Shown piece after piece: positions 16,822 through 25,156 of a DNA stretch of 64,000 bases. Made by a program: the position numbers and the translations under genes. This stretch comes from Streptomyces sp. CC228A (GTDB lineage: Bacteria; Actinomycetota; Actinomycetes; Streptomycetales; Streptomycetaceae): positions 310,001 to 374,000 of the forward strand of contig NZ_JAJPUI010000007.1 of the NCBI RefSeq assembly GCF_021390935.1. Reading direction: 5' to 3'. The notes beneath the pieces are model-generated. The model had not been told where the DNA came from and did not search any database. It saw only the letters and a program-made list of their open reading frames with translations. The first letter of the stretch is position 1. Each line of letters opens with the position of its first letter.

Positions 16822-18995
16822 CCACCCTGCCCCGGCCCACGGGCCTCGCGGCTGCCTTTGCGCGTTCTGTCTTTCGGGGTGAAGACGTGTGCGCTGCGGC
16901 AGGTCTGCCGGTCTGCGGCGCGGGTCCGCGGCCTTGCTTCGATGACGCGGTCTGGGACTTTACCGGTGTCATCGGGCTGCCGCGGTACCTTGCGCGGTAT
17001 GCACGGATCTTGTCCTTCACCGAGATTCTCAATCCCCAGTGGAGGGAACTCGCAAAGGAGTTCATCTTCGCCCGGCTCGCACCGGACCACCGCGCTGTGC
17101 GGGAACTTGCCCACGCCTACCGCACACCCGTGCAGATAGCCACGGTGCACGGGCGGCTGACCGTGCTCACCGGCTGGCTCAACTGGCTCACCGAACAGGG
17201 CGTCGACCGTCTCGGGGAGGTAACCCAGCAGCACTGCGCCGCCTACCTGGAACTTCGCAAGAAGGTACGGGACAAGCACGGCGTCGTGATCCGCGACAGC
17301 AGTCCCGGCTACCGCATGGACGTCGTGGCGGTCATCCAGGAATTGGGCTACTACAGCGAATTGTTCTCCACCGGCGGCTACGCGCCGGGCTTCCGTCCAT
17401 GGGGGCGACGCACGGCGTACTCGGTTGCCGGGATGGTCCGCAGGACGGGCAACACAACGCCGCCGCTGAGCAACGACGTGTTCCAGCCGCTTGTGGCGGC
17501 GGCTCTGTACGTGGTGGAGGTGCTGGCGCCGCACGTCGTGGAACTCCAGCAACAGCTGCGGGAGATGACGCCGAACCGGCCGGGCCGCAACAGTGGGCGT
17601 CCGAGCTGGAAGGTCGAGGTCGTCCGGGCCATCGACCGCCACATCCGGGAGGGCGACCCGTTCGATGTCGCCCTCGATCACGTCGTAGCCGAGCGGCTGG
17701 CGGACGGCTGGGATCCGGACGATCCGCTGCTGCGGGTGAACCTGATCTCCCTCGCCCACGAGACCGGACGGCATGCCTTCCACTACACGTGGCTGCCCAC
17801 ACTGCGCGGCCACCTGGAGAAGGCCGTCAGGGAAGTCGGCCTGTCCAAACGCTGGGGCCGGACGGCCGCCCTGGTCGAACGCGCGGACGGACGGGGCAGT
17901 GTCCCCTGGACTTTGCCGATGAACACCACCGAGGCCCGACTGCAGCTCTCCCGGGCCCGCACAGCCTGCATCATCGCGCTCGCCGCACTGACCGGAATGC
18001 GCAAGAGCGAACTGGCTGAGCTGACCCACGACTGCCGTCTGCCTCCCGAACAGCTCGGCGAGGGCCGCGTCCGCTACCGCCTGAAGGGCAAGGTCATCAA
18101 GGGCCGGAAGCTGGGTGGTGAACACGATCAGTGGGTGACCATCAAGCAGGCGTACGACACCGCCGGCGTAGCCGCCTCGCTCGCCGATCCGGTGAAGAAC
18201 GACGGTCACCTGTTCAAGTCGCTCTCCTTCTTCACCCCGTACGAATGGTTCCTGACCTGGGTCAATGGCCCAGACGGCCGTCGCCTTGGGCTGGCTCCGA
18301 TCCCCGAGGTGCCGGTCAGTCTGCGGATGCTTCGCAGAACCCTCGCGGTGGAGATGGCGCACCGGCCCGGTGGTCTGCTGGCCGCCAAGATCCATCTCAA
18401 GCACATCTCGGTGGTCACGACCGAGGGCTACGCGGACCGCCCCGGTGGGGCCCAGTCGGTGCTGATGGCCGAGTTCGGCCAAGAGGAGCGCGAGCACAAG
18501 ATGCGCGTCGCCCTCGACGCATTCCACGACTACCAGAATGGTATCCGGCCCTCGGGGCCTGGTGCCGGCGATCTCCTGGACTTCTTCGCGTTCGTCGACG
18601 GACAGCTGGATGTCCCTGGGGCGCCGAACGTCAAGCGCAGCGACCAGGAAGTGACGAATCTCCTCGCCAAGCGGGCCAAGTCCCTGCATCTGGGGCCGGC
18701 GAACTACTGCTGGTTCCTCGATCCGTCCAAGGCGCTGTGCCTCAAGCTCGCAGGGGCCCACGCCCGCGGGGCGACAGAGCCTTTGATCGGCATGTGCGAT
18801 TCCGCGCGGTGCCCCCAGGCCACCCACCATGCCGGGCACCGCCCGGTATGGGCGGCCAGCGCCGAGAGCAAGAAGGTCTTCATCGCCACCATCGGACGCG
18901 CACAGCGGATGGAGAAGACGCGCCTGAGTGCGGAACTCGCCCGAAATGAACGGGTGCTGGCCGAGATCGACGCCCCCTGCGGAACGGGGGCCTGA
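16818..18995 (+). CDS. Tyrosine recombinase C of the trio
   Basis: At 725 aa this is the largest of the three. Catalytic positions are Arg395 (LTGMRKSEL), Lys in RLKGKVIKGRK, the LRMLRRTLA box (Arg506), His529 in LKHISVV and Tyr538 in TTEGYAD. A C-terminal cysteine/histidine-rich stretch with CDSARCPQATHHAGH looks like a zinc site and recurs in large actinobacterial integrases of this type. The ATGA overlap with gene B keeps the trio in one transcript. Confidence 0.9.
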   Translation: MTTLPRPTGLAAAFARSVFRGEDVCAAAGLPVCGAGPRPCFDDAVWDFTGVIGLPRYLARYARILSFTEILNPQWRELAKEFIFARLAPDHRAVRELAHAYRTPVQIATVHGRLTVLTGWLNWLTEQGVDRLGEVTQQHCAAYLELRKKVRDKHGVVIRDSSPGYRMDVVAVIQELGYYSELFSTGGYAPGFRPWGRRTAYSVAGMVRRTGNTTPPLSNDVFQPLVAAALYVVEVLAPHVVELQQQLREMTPNRPGRNSGRPSWKVEVVRAIDRHIREGDPFDVALDHVVAERLADGWDPDDPLLRVNLISLAHETGRHAFHYTWLPTLRGHLEKAVREVGLSKRWGRTAALVERADGRGSVPWTLPMNTTEARLQLSRARTACIIALAALTGMRKSELAELTHDCRLPPEQLGEGRVRYRLKGKVIKGRKLGGEHDQWVTIKQAYDTAGVAASLADPVKNDGHLFKSLSFFTPYEWFLTWVNGPDGRRLGLAPIPEVPVSLRMLRRTLAVEMAHRPGGLLAAKIHLKHISVVTTEGYADRPGGAQSVLMAEFGQEEREHKMRVALDAFHDYQNGIRPSGPGAGDLLDFFAFVDGQLDVPGAPNVKRSDQEVTNLLAKRAKSLHLGPANYCWFLDPSKALCLKLAGAHARGATEPLIGMCDSARCPQATHHAGHRPVWAASAESKKVFIATIGRAQRMEKTRLSAELARNERVLAEIDAPCGTGA

Positions 18996-18996
18996 C

Positions 18997-19494
18997 ATGG
19001 CCCGCATCAGCGACGAGACCCGGCGGAATAACGAGAGGGCCATTCGGCAGGTCATGGAACAGCTCCTGGCCGGTGACGTTCCCCCGGGCGGCAAGTGCGA
19101 CATCAAGACCCTCGCGACCCAGGCCGGGGTCGCCCGCACCGGCTTCTATCCCAAGAAGAACCGCGACGGCTCACCGCGGCCCGGCCCGTACCAGCACCTG
19201 GCCGAGGAGTTCGAGCGCCGCCTGGCCGCACTGCGCGAGGCCGGCGCCATGACCGACCCACGAGCCGCCCAGGTCGAACGCCTCAAGAGTCAGGTAGCCG
19301 GATTGAAGGACCGGCTCGCCGAGCGGCAGGAGCAACTCGCCGAACTCGGTGAGTTCAAGCAGCGAGCGCTGTCCCAAATCGCCGCGCAGCAGATGGAGAT
19401 CCAACGGCTTCGGGAGGCCCTGGCCGCACCGTCGAATCTCCGGGCACTTCCCCGGGCTCAAAGAGGATCTGCCCCCTACGGGTCATGTAGCTGA
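18997..19494 (+). CDS. DUF6262-like coiled-coil accessory protein (TnpC-like position)
   Basis: A 165-aa protein starting MARISDETRRNNERAIRQV, with a helix-turn-helix-like segment (DIKTLATQAGVARTGFY) near residue 33. A C-terminal coiled coil follows (LAERQEQLAELGEFKQRA, then QQMEIQRLREAL). It starts one base after the third recombinase stop. Proteins of this kind follow integrase trios in actinobacteria, and in Tn554 the small TnpC has the same position and influences orientation and frequency of insertion. That function is inferred here. Confidence 0.78.
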   Translation: MARISDETRRNNERAIRQVMEQLLAGDVPPGGKCDIKTLATQAGVARTGFYPKKNRDGSPRPGPYQHLAEEFERRLAALREAGAMTDPRAAQVERLKSQVAGLKDRLAERQEQLAELGEFKQRALSQIAAQQMEIQRLREALAAPSNLRALPRAQRGSAPYGSCS

Positions 19495-19562
19495 ACTCAG
19501 GGCCATATGCACGGATCCCGGTCATTGCGATGGGCCATATGCCCGGTGTGCCGGGGCTGCGG

Positions 19563-19898
19563 TCAGGGCAGCACACCGCTCTCAGTCAGGACTCGGTGCA
19601 GGTCCGCAGTGGCCGGTGCACCCTCGGTCGCGCCGTCGGCATGGCGGTAGAGCCGGCAGGACAGACCCGCTTGGAGTCCCTCCGCTGCGAACGGGTCGGC
19701 TCCGTCCAGCAGGAGGGTGGGCGAGCCCGACATCCCCAGCCTGACAGCCTCGTCCGCGTCATGGACCTCGATCCATTCCACCGATACGACCCAGCCTTGG
19801 AGAGCCTCGGTGATGCGCTCGCGGATGAGCGGGGCGTTCGGGCAGTCGGGCACGGTCAGCACCGTAAGGCGCGCCGTCTCAGTCTTGGAGTGGTTCAT
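19563..19898 (-). CDS. Small thioredoxin-like protein (often labelled alkylmercury lyase family), left copy
   Basis: A 111-aa protein with LTVPDCPNAP (Cys19), a cis-Pro region SGSPTLLLDGADPF and SCRLYRH (Cys81). The pattern matches small Streptomyces thioredoxin-fold proteins next to MerR regulators. They lack the catalytic core of true MerB, so a thiol or metal-handling role is more likely. It is transcribed divergently from the MerR gene and its promoter contains the MerR-type palindrome. A decayed paralogue sits at the other end of the element in opposite orientation. Confidence 0.8.
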   Translation of the reverse strand: MNHSKTETARLTVLTVPDCPNAPLIRERITEALQGWVVSVEWIEVHDADEAVRLGMSGSPTLLLDGADPFAAEGLQAGLSCRLYRHADGATEGAPATADLHRVLTESGVLP

Positions 19899-19941
19899 GG
19901 CGGACCCCTTCCTGACGTGGTTCTTCCTGGTGTGTGGACGG

Positions 19942-19969
19942 TAGACCTTCCAGTGCGCTGGAAGGTCAA
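19942..19969 (-). promoter_or_regulatory. MerR-type operator and promoter
   Basis: ACCTTCCAG-tgcg-CTGGAAGGT (19,945-19,966) is a perfect 9+9 palindrome. Read leftward, TTGACC (19,969-19,964) is the -35 and CTACCG/TACCGT the -10, separated by about 19-20 bases. That long spacer overlapping the palindrome is the hallmark of MerR-activated promoters. It drives the thioredoxin-like gene. Confidence 0.8.
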
Positions 19970-19985
19970 GGGCTAGCCTGGAGGT

Positions 19986-20411
19986 ATGCGCATCGGTGAC
20001 CTTGCTGCCGTCAGCGGGGTGACGGCGAAGACGCTCCGGTTCTACGAGCAGGCCGGGCTGCTGCCCGCCCCGCCCCGCACCGCGGGCGGCTATCGCGACT
20101 ACCCGCAGCAGACGGTGCAGCGGCTGGCGTTCATCCGTGACGCCCAGGGTGCGGGGCTGAGCCTGGCCGAGATCCGCTCCGTGCTCGCTCTGCGTGATGC
20201 CGGGGCCTCTCCCTGCGCCCATGTCACGGCTCTCGTCGAGGCGCATCTTCAGGACATCGACCGGCGTCTGGCCGAGCTGCGCGCCACCAGGGCGGTGCTG
20301 CGGGGGCTTGCGGAGCGGGGCGCCGCGACCGATCCGGCCGACTGCACCGACGTCGAGGTGTGTCGCATCCTCACCGGGGCGGGCAGCGCGGTTGGTGAGC
20401 GTCCTCACTGA
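19986..20411 (+). CDS. MerR-family transcriptional regulator
   Basis: A 141-aa protein starting MRIGDLAAVSGVTAKTLRFY, the standard MerR winged-helix DNA-binding domain. It continues with GGYRDYPQQTVQRLAFI and a dimerisation helix. Cys77 (ASPCAHV), Cys120 and Cys126 (DCTDVEVC) are in positions used for metal or thiol sensing in the ZntR/CueR/PbrR branch. The inducer cannot be deduced. It is divergent from the thioredoxin-like gene across an 87-base region with its operator. Its last codons contain the Crp-type site of the next gene. Confidence 0.9.
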   Translation: MRIGDLAAVSGVTAKTLRFYEQAGLLPAPPRTAGGYRDYPQQTVQRLAFIRDAQGAGLSLAEIRSVLALRDAGASPCAHVTALVEAHLQDIDRRLAELRATRAVLRGLAERGAATDPADCTDVEVCRILTGAGSAVGERPH

Positions 20412-20437
20412 ACTGTCCGGCCGGGCCCGCCTAGCGT
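20395..20437 (+). promoter_or_regulatory. Crp/Fnr-type class II promoter, copy A
   Basis: GTGAGCGTCCTCAC (20,395-20,408) overlaps the end of the MerR gene. TAGCGT at 20,432-20,437 is the -10. The palindrome centre is about 42.5 bases before the inferred start, the class II activator position. It precedes the DUF427 gene. Confidence 0.7.
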
Positions 20438-20484
20438 GAGGGCCCCCGGGACATACCGGTCCCGTTCAGGTAGAGGAGCAGGCC

Positions 20485-20799
20485 ATGCTGCGTGCGGTGT
20501 GGAACGGAACGGTGATCGCGGAGGCTCCGCGCACGGTGATCGTCGAGGGCAACCACTACTTCCCGCCCGAGTCGCTGCACCGGCAGTACCTCACGCCGAG
20601 CAGGACCAGGTCGATCTGCTTCTGGAAGGGAGTAGCCCGCTACTACAGCCTCGAGGTCGACGGGCTGACGAATCCGGATGCCGCCTGGTACTACCCCAAG
20701 CCCAGCCCTCTGGCCCGGAAGATCAAGGACCATGTGGCGTTCTGGCAGGGCGTACGGGTCGAGGGCACGCCGGAGGCGTCGGCAGACGGCGGGCAGTGA
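20485..20799 (+). CDS. DUF427 family protein
   Basis: A 104-aa protein with the DUF427 core: VWNGTVIAEAPRTVIVEGNHYFP at residues 5-27, then ICFWKGVARYYSLEVDG and AAWYYPKPSPLA. The fold is a small beta barrel and its biochemical role is unknown. A GAGGAG ribosome site precedes ATG 20,485. It is the sole gene behind Crp-type promoter A and is convergent with the next gene. Confidence 0.9.
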   Translation: MLRAVWNGTVIAEAPRTVIVEGNHYFPPESLHRQYLTPSRTRSICFWKGVARYYSLEVDGLTNPDAAWYYPKPSPLARKIKDHVAFWQGVRVEGTPEASADGGQ

Positions 20800-20809
20800 C
20801 CGAGGCGGG

Positions 20810-21481
20810 TCAGCGGCGGGTCAGGTGCCGGAGGGCGACGACGGCCTGAAGGGCGGCGGCCGGGCGCAGCAGGACGGGCCGGGGCCGCGCGGGCATGGCG
20901 CCGCGGCGCAGGGCGAGGCAGGTGACGGTGACGACGGGCAGCGCCCAGGCGGCGATGGCCGCCGCCCGTACGGCGGGGTTGGGTTCGTGGCGCAGGGTGA
21001 GCCACGTCCAGAACACGGCGTCGGCGAAGGTGTCGGCGTAGTCGCCGAAGGGGGAGGTCGTGCCCTGATGGCGGGCGAGGCGCCCGTCGGCGAGATCAAG
21101 GCCGACCGCCAGGACGCCGGAGGCGCGGCCGGTTCCGCCGGGCAGGGCGGGGAGGTTGGCGCGCAGCAGCGTCAGGATGTCTGCGGCGGTCAGGCGGGTG
21201 CGATGCTCCAGCAGCCCCAGGTGCGAGGCGGCGAGGACCCAGCTGGCGGCCACCCAGCGCCGCCCTGGCCGCCTGCCACGCGCCAGCCGGTATAGGACGC
21301 CGTGCAGGGCGGTGAGCTCGGCCAACGCTCGGGGGCGGCGGGCGGCCTGGAGCAGCGACCGGTGTGCGGCCTGTCCGAGGAAGCTCACGACGGCGGCCGG
21401 AGAGAGGTTGTCTGCGCGCAGACCGGCCAGCAGCGCGTTCGTCGCGGCACGACTGCCGGCCATCTCGGAAACAGGCTCCAC
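20810..21481 (-). CDS. CDP-alcohol phosphatidyltransferase family membrane protein
   Basis: The protein (about 223 aa) contains the complete family signature DLADGRLAR-x8-G-DYAD-TFAD (DG near residue 137), which binds CDP and catalytic metal. About four hydrophobic segments flank it. Members join a CDP-activated lipid or sugar alcohol to an acceptor alcohol. GTG 21,481 has an AAGGA site upstream; ATG 21,463 is an alternative. The unusually long helical N-terminal part (about 110 residues before the motif) sets it apart from PgsA or PIS enzymes, so the lipid product is uncertain. Confidence 0.82.
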   Translation of the reverse strand: MEPVSEMAGSRAATNALLAGLRADNLSPAAVVSFLGQAAHRSLLQAARRPRALAELTALHGVLYRLARGRRPGRRWVAASWVLAASHLGLLEHRTRLTAADILTLLRANLPALPGGTGRASGVLAVGLDLADGRLARHQGTTSPFGDYADTFADAVFWTWLTLRHEPNPAVRAAAIAAWALPVVTVTCLALRRGAMPARPRPVLLRPAAALQAVVALRHLTRR

Positions 21482-21546
21482 GTTCCTTGGTCCTCCACCA
21501 CGACGGCTATGGCGATCAGGGTAGGGGCCGACGCGCCGGGAGAACG

Positions 21547-21588
21547 GTGAGCGCGCTCACTGATCGGCGTACATGCCCGGCCTAGCGT
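21547..21588 (+). promoter_or_regulatory. Crp/Fnr-type class II promoter, copy B
   Basis: The 14-base perfect palindrome GTGAGCGCGCTCAC (21,547-21,560) is followed by -10 TAGCGT (21,583-21,588). The centre lies 41.5 bases before the predicted start. It precedes the SRPBCC gene. Confidence 0.75.
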
Positions 21589-21628
21589 CGTAGGTGAGAC
21601 GGGGACAGATGCGTGGAGAGGTCGGGCA

Positions 21629-22198
21629 ATGGCGTGGATCGGTGCTCTGGGAGCGGTGACCGTAGCGGGCGTAGGCGCGGCGGCCGGGTATCTGGGGCTG
21701 GTGACCGGGGCAATGCCGCTGGATGTGGGAGTCGGGCGGCGCGCACGGCCGCTGGGGCCGCAGACCGTCGACATCGCGGCGCCGCGTGAGGTGGTGTTCG
21801 ACGTCATCGCCCAGCCGTATCTGGGCAGGGCCACCCGAGCAATGCGCGAGAAGGTCAGCGTGCTGGAACAGGGCAGCGACATGGTGCTCGCCGCCCATCG
21901 CACCCCGGTCGCGGGCGGGCGGCTGACGGCGACGACCATGGAGACGGTGCGGTTCACCCGCCCAGAAAGAGTCGACTTCCGCCTGGTGCGCGGGCCCGTC
22001 CCGGCGGTCACCGAATCCTTCGCCCTCACCGAGCACGAGTCCGGTACGCGGCTGGTCTACGAGGGCGAGCTCGCCACGGACCTGTGGCGGGCCGGACAGT
22101 GGTGGGGCGGCCTGGTCGCCCCCCGGTGGGAAGCGACCGTCGCGGCCTCCCTGGGCGCGGTCCGGCAAGAGGCAGAGCGGCGCTCGGCTCTGAGGTGA
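21629..22198 (+). CDS. SRPBCC (START-like) family protein with N-terminal membrane helix
   Basis: A 189-aa protein. Residues 1-28 form a hydrophobic anchor (ALGAVTVAGVGAAAGYLGLV). Residues 45-180 resemble the polyketide cyclase/SRPBCC fold: VDIAAPREVVFDVIAQP, then TMETVRFTRPERVDFRLVRG and the long C-terminal helix WEATVAASLGAVRQEAERR. Such proteins bind hydrophobic ligands. It is controlled by Crp-type promoter B and is followed by a strong hairpin. Confidence 0.8.
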   Translation: MAWIGALGAVTVAGVGAAAGYLGLVTGAMPLDVGVGRRARPLGPQTVDIAAPREVVFDVIAQPYLGRATRAMREKVSVLEQGSDMVLAAHRTPVAGGRLTATTMETVRFTRPERVDFRLVRGPVPAVTESFALTEHESGTRLVYEGELATDLWRAGQWWGGLVAPRWEATVAASLGAVRQEAERRSALR

Positions 22199-22199
22199 G

Positions 22200-22227
22200 C
22201 GGCTCGCCGGTACCGCACGGCGAGCCG
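22200..22227 (+). terminator. Hairpin terminator after the SRPBCC gene
   Basis: A 10-base perfect stem (CGGCTCGCCG with its complement) and an 8-base loop begin two bases after the SRPBCC stop. There is no T-run, as is usual in Streptomyces. Confidence 0.7.
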
Positions 22228-22553
22228 ACGGACGCGGTGGAGTGCGGGCGGCGTATCTGTTCGCACCGAGAGGGAAGGCGGCGATGAGACATGGTGGCGC
22301 GGCCGAGCGGGCTGGCCCGGCGGGCCGGGACGCAGCATGAGTTGAGGCCGGCGCCGGGCGGCGCGCCAGCGCCTGAGGGGCTGGCCGCCTCCCGCGGTGC
22401 CCGGGGTCCGGTGCGGGCGCGTGATCGAGTGGGCGACTGGCTGACCAGGGCGCTCACGCGGGCGGTGTTCTGCTGGCTGCCTCCTCCTCACCGTTGACCG
22501 GCCGGGCGCGGGGTCGGCCGCCCCGCTGTGGTGCGTCCGTGCCCCCTGGGCGG
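22228..22553. other. No convincing gene
   Basis: About 325 bases between the SRPBCC terminator and the flavoprotein remnant. A 68-codon frame (22,291-22,497) exists but its composition is that of random GC-rich sequence. GAGAGGGAAGG precedes an 18-codon frame from ATG 22,284. Nothing here can be supported as a gene. Confidence 0.5.
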
Positions 22554-23251
22554 TCAGTCGCCATGGCCGAGGTCGGCCAGGGCGTCTTCCACGGCGCGGT
22601 GGAAGGTGGGGTAGGCGAACATCATGTGGCGCAGCCGCTCGACGGGAATCTCGTTCCGCGGGCAGCAGCCGCTCCATCGCTTCCACGACGGTCACCGCGG
22701 TGCCGAAGCGGGAGAACGCCTGTGCCAGCTCCACGCCGATCGCGCCGCCGCCGAGCACGAGCAGCGAGGCCGGCGGCTCCTTGACCGAGACCGCCTGCCG
22801 GTTCGTCCAGTACGGCACGCCTTCCAGCCCGGGAACGGGCGGGATCTGCGGGCGGCTGCCGGTGGCCAGTACCACCGCGCGCCGGACCGCGAACACAGGC
22901 GGGCCCGGCCGCGGACGAAGCGCCCGCCCTTGCGGGTGAACTGGTCGACGGCCACCTGGTCGTTCCAGTCGTCGGTGGCCTCGTCCCGGATCCGGGCGGC
23001 GACCGGCGTGAAGTCCGGGGTCACTTGGGAGTCTCCGGCCATGCCGGGCACCCGCCGCGACTCGGCGAGGAGATTGCCGGCGCGGATCATCATCTTGCTC
23101 GGGATACACGCCCAGTACGGGCACTCGCCACCGACCAGTTCCGCCTCCGCCCCGACCACGTCCAGCCCTTCCTCGGCCAGCCGCTGGGCGACATGCTCAC
23201 CCCGACGCCCATGCCGATCACCACCACATCGACTTCCTGAATCCGCGCCAC
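22554..23251 (-). pseudogene. Pyridine nucleotide-disulfide oxidoreductase, frameshifted and internally deleted
   Basis: Pieces of one flavoprotein appear in order but in different frames. The FAD start ARIQEVDVVVIGMG comes first, then the redox-disulfide region GECPYWACIPSKMM. The NAD region follows as VLATGSRPQIPPVPG and LLVLGGGAIGVELAQAF, and finally the C-terminal LRHMMFAYPTFHRAVEDAL. At least three frame changes are needed (near 23,200, 22,900 and 22,660). About 200 residues are missing between LLPAE and the C-terminal piece. The CPYWAC active site differs from MerA's GMTC motif, so this was not mercuric reductase. GTG 23,251 with AAGGAGG was the original start. Confidence 0.88.
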
Positions 23252-23288
23252 GAGGGCCTCCTTGATCACCCGCGTTCGAGGGTCTTGG

Positions 23289-24002
23289 TCATTGCGTATC
23301 CGGCGTATCCGGGACGACAGAGGGCGCCCGCGCCGCCGCGTCGCCGTTGTCACCCGCGTGAGGGGTAGGCCGCCGGGAGCGGCCCGTGCGCGAGGTGCCC
23401 CATACCAGCGTGCCGGTGAGCATCAGCAGGGTGAGTGGGTAGAAGACCGGGCGCAGTGGGATCAGGACCGGCAGGAGTGCGGCGGCGGTGCTCGCGCCCA
23501 GGACGAGCAGGAATGTGGGTACGCAGCAGGCGAATCCGAGCAGGAACGTCGGGAGCGCGCCCAGCAGCCGGGCGTAGCGGGTGCGTCGGCAGGAGGCGGC
23601 CTGCCGGGCGGCGTGGGCGGCCACGGCGATGTTGCAGCCGACGAGGGCCGCCACGACGGCGCCGAGCAACAGGTTGACCGGGCTGAGGAGGATGGCGAGG
23701 TGGCTGGTGGGGTGCCAGGCGAGGACCGGCTCGAACAGGTACGGCGCGCGGACCTGAAGCAGCTGTCCGGGGGCGGTCTGGAACACGGGTGCGCCGGTGA
23801 AGCGGCCGGAGGCCGAAACGGCGAGGTCCCCGATGGAGAACAGGTACACCAGCAGGGTGAGGCTCGCGGCGATCAGCCCGGTCCTGCGGTGGCGGCGCAC
23901 AGCGAGGGCGGCACGCACCCGACCGGGCGTGGTCCCGATCGCGACGACGGTGGCGTCCCAGGCGTCGCCTGTCCTGGCGAGGAAGGTGAGCAACCTGCTC
24001 AT
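23289..24002 (-). CDS. Multi-pass membrane protein of unknown function
   Basis: A 237-aa protein with about five hydrophobic segments, including TGLIAASLTLLVYLFSIG near residue 45, LSPVNLLLGAVVAALVG in the middle and LLGFACCVPTFLLVLG near residue 175. The vicinal cysteines in FACCVPTF are notable, because another CC-motif membrane protein lies 1.6 kb away. ATG 24,002 overlaps the stop of the DUF3179 gene, so the pair is an operon. No named family can be assigned with confidence. A partner role in membrane redox or metal handling is inferred from the cysteines. Confidence 0.72.
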   Translation of the reverse strand: MSRLLTFLARTGDAWDATVVAIGTTPGRVRAALAVRRHRRTGLIAASLTLLVYLFSIGDLAVSASGRFTGAPVFQTAPGQLLQVRAPYLFEPVLAWHPTSHLAILLSPVNLLLGAVVAALVGCNIAVAAHAARQAASCRRTRYARLLGALPTFLLGFACCVPTFLLVLGASTAAALLPVLIPLRPVFYPLTLLMLTGTLVWGTSRTGRSRRPTPHAGDNGDAAARAPSVVPDTPDTQ

Positions 24003-25042
24003 GTCCGCACCTGGCCGCCCGGGTAGAACGCGTACCAGGCGAACCACATCGAGTCGAGGAAGTCTGCCGGCTCCCACCCTTCCGATGTCTGCTGGACGAC
24101 GCGGGCGGTGCCGAGCCGGTCGTCCCAGCGGGCCTCCACCCGCGTGCCGCCTACCTCGGCGCGTACGGTCCGGTGCGTGCGGACGAGTTCCTTGTCGATG
24201 GCGAGGCGCTCCTTACCGACGCGGACGCCGATGACGACGTCCTTATCGGCGAGCCGGTCGCTGGAGGCGAGCACGGGGAAGATCGGCCGGCCCTTGGCGT
24301 AGTAGCCGCCCCGGTCCGGGTAGGAGTCGTAGGAGCCGTACGGGTCGCTGCCGTAACTGCGCAGAGCCCCGGTGTCGGTGGACAGCACCTCGGTGTCGGG
24401 GTGCGCGGTCCGCCACTGCTTCCACGTCGTCCACACCAGCGGGACGGTGTCCAGCTTCGTTCCCTTGAGCGGGCCGCTGATCGCGGTGCCAATCAGCTGG
24501 GGCCACTCGGAGCCGGTCTGCCGGTCGTACATCAGCAGGTTGGAGTTGACGAGCTTGCCGGTGGTGCCGAACGTCAGGTCCTGGACGCCGGGCGGGGCGG
24601 AGAAGGCGATGACTGTGCCGGTCAGCGGGCAGTAGGTGACCGCGAGGGGTTCGCCGCCGACGGTGTCGTTGACGATCTCGTGCCACACCAGCACCAGCTG
24701 CGGGTAGGCCCTCACTTCGCCGCGGTGCTCCAAGCCGAAGACCGGATCGTCGTCGTCGAGGAAGCCGGCCTTGCTCGCCGTCACGAAGCGGGGCTTGTCG
24801 ATGGAGGGGATGCCGTCCTTGCCCGGCCCGCCGGACACGGCGGCGCCGGCGAGCGCCTCCAGCGAAGGGTCCTGGCCCGGCTGTACGGCGGTCACGGGGT
24901 CGGAGGGCCCGTCTGAGGCCAGTTTCCCGCCGAGGATCGCCCCGCCTGCGAGCACGAGGCTGATGGCGCAGACCACGGCCCCGCCCTTGAGTATCTGTCG
25001 CCGCGACGGGCGAGGGGGTTTCCGATCGTTCTGGCCGGTCAC
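23999..25042 (-). CDS. DUF3179 domain protein, exported
   Basis: A 347-aa protein. The N-terminus RPSRRQILKGGAVV followed by a hydrophobic stretch is a Tat-like signal. The body has DUF3179 blocks: YPQLVLVWHEIVND, LAVTYCPLTGTVIAF and LTFGTTGKLVNSNLLMYDR. Function of the family is unknown; the conserved Cys in TYCPLTG suggests a redox or binding site. It is transcribed divergently from the MauE-like gene across the shared 114-base region that holds Crp-type promoter C. It is coupled to the membrane protein downstream. Confidence 0.88.
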   Translation of the reverse strand: MTGQNDRKPPRPSRRQILKGGAVVCAISLVLAGGAILGGKLASDGPSDPVTAVQPGQDPSLEALAGAAVSGGPGKDGIPSIDKPRFVTASKAGFLDDDDPVFGLEHRGEVRAYPQLVLVWHEIVNDTVGGEPLAVTYCPLTGTVIAFSAPPGVQDLTFGTTGKLVNSNLLMYDRQTGSEWPQLIGTAISGPLKGTKLDTVPLVWTTWKQWRTAHPDTEVLSTDTGALRSYGSDPYGSYDSYPDRGGYYAKGRPIFPVLASSDRLADKDVVIGVRVGKERLAIDKELVRTHRTVRAEVGGTRVEARWDDRLGTARVVQQTSEGWEPADFLDSMWFAWYAFYPGGQVRT

Positions 25043-25107
25043 CTGGCACCTCCCGAACCCGATGGGATTCGTACTGCCGATCGTGCCCTGTGTCGGGCAG
25101 CGCTTCG

Positions 25108-25150
25108 GTGAGCGCGCTTACAGTTCTCGCCCTCCTTGGCGGCCTACGGT
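25108..25150 (+). promoter_or_regulatory. Crp/Fnr-type class II promoter, copy C (leaderless)
   Basis: GTGAGCGCGCTTAC (25,108-25,121) and -10 TACGGT (25,145-25,150) have the same spacing as the other copies, with centre at about -42.5. The predicted start coincides with ATG 25,157, so the mRNA would be leaderless. Confidence 0.7.
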
Positions 25151-25156
25151 CGGATC

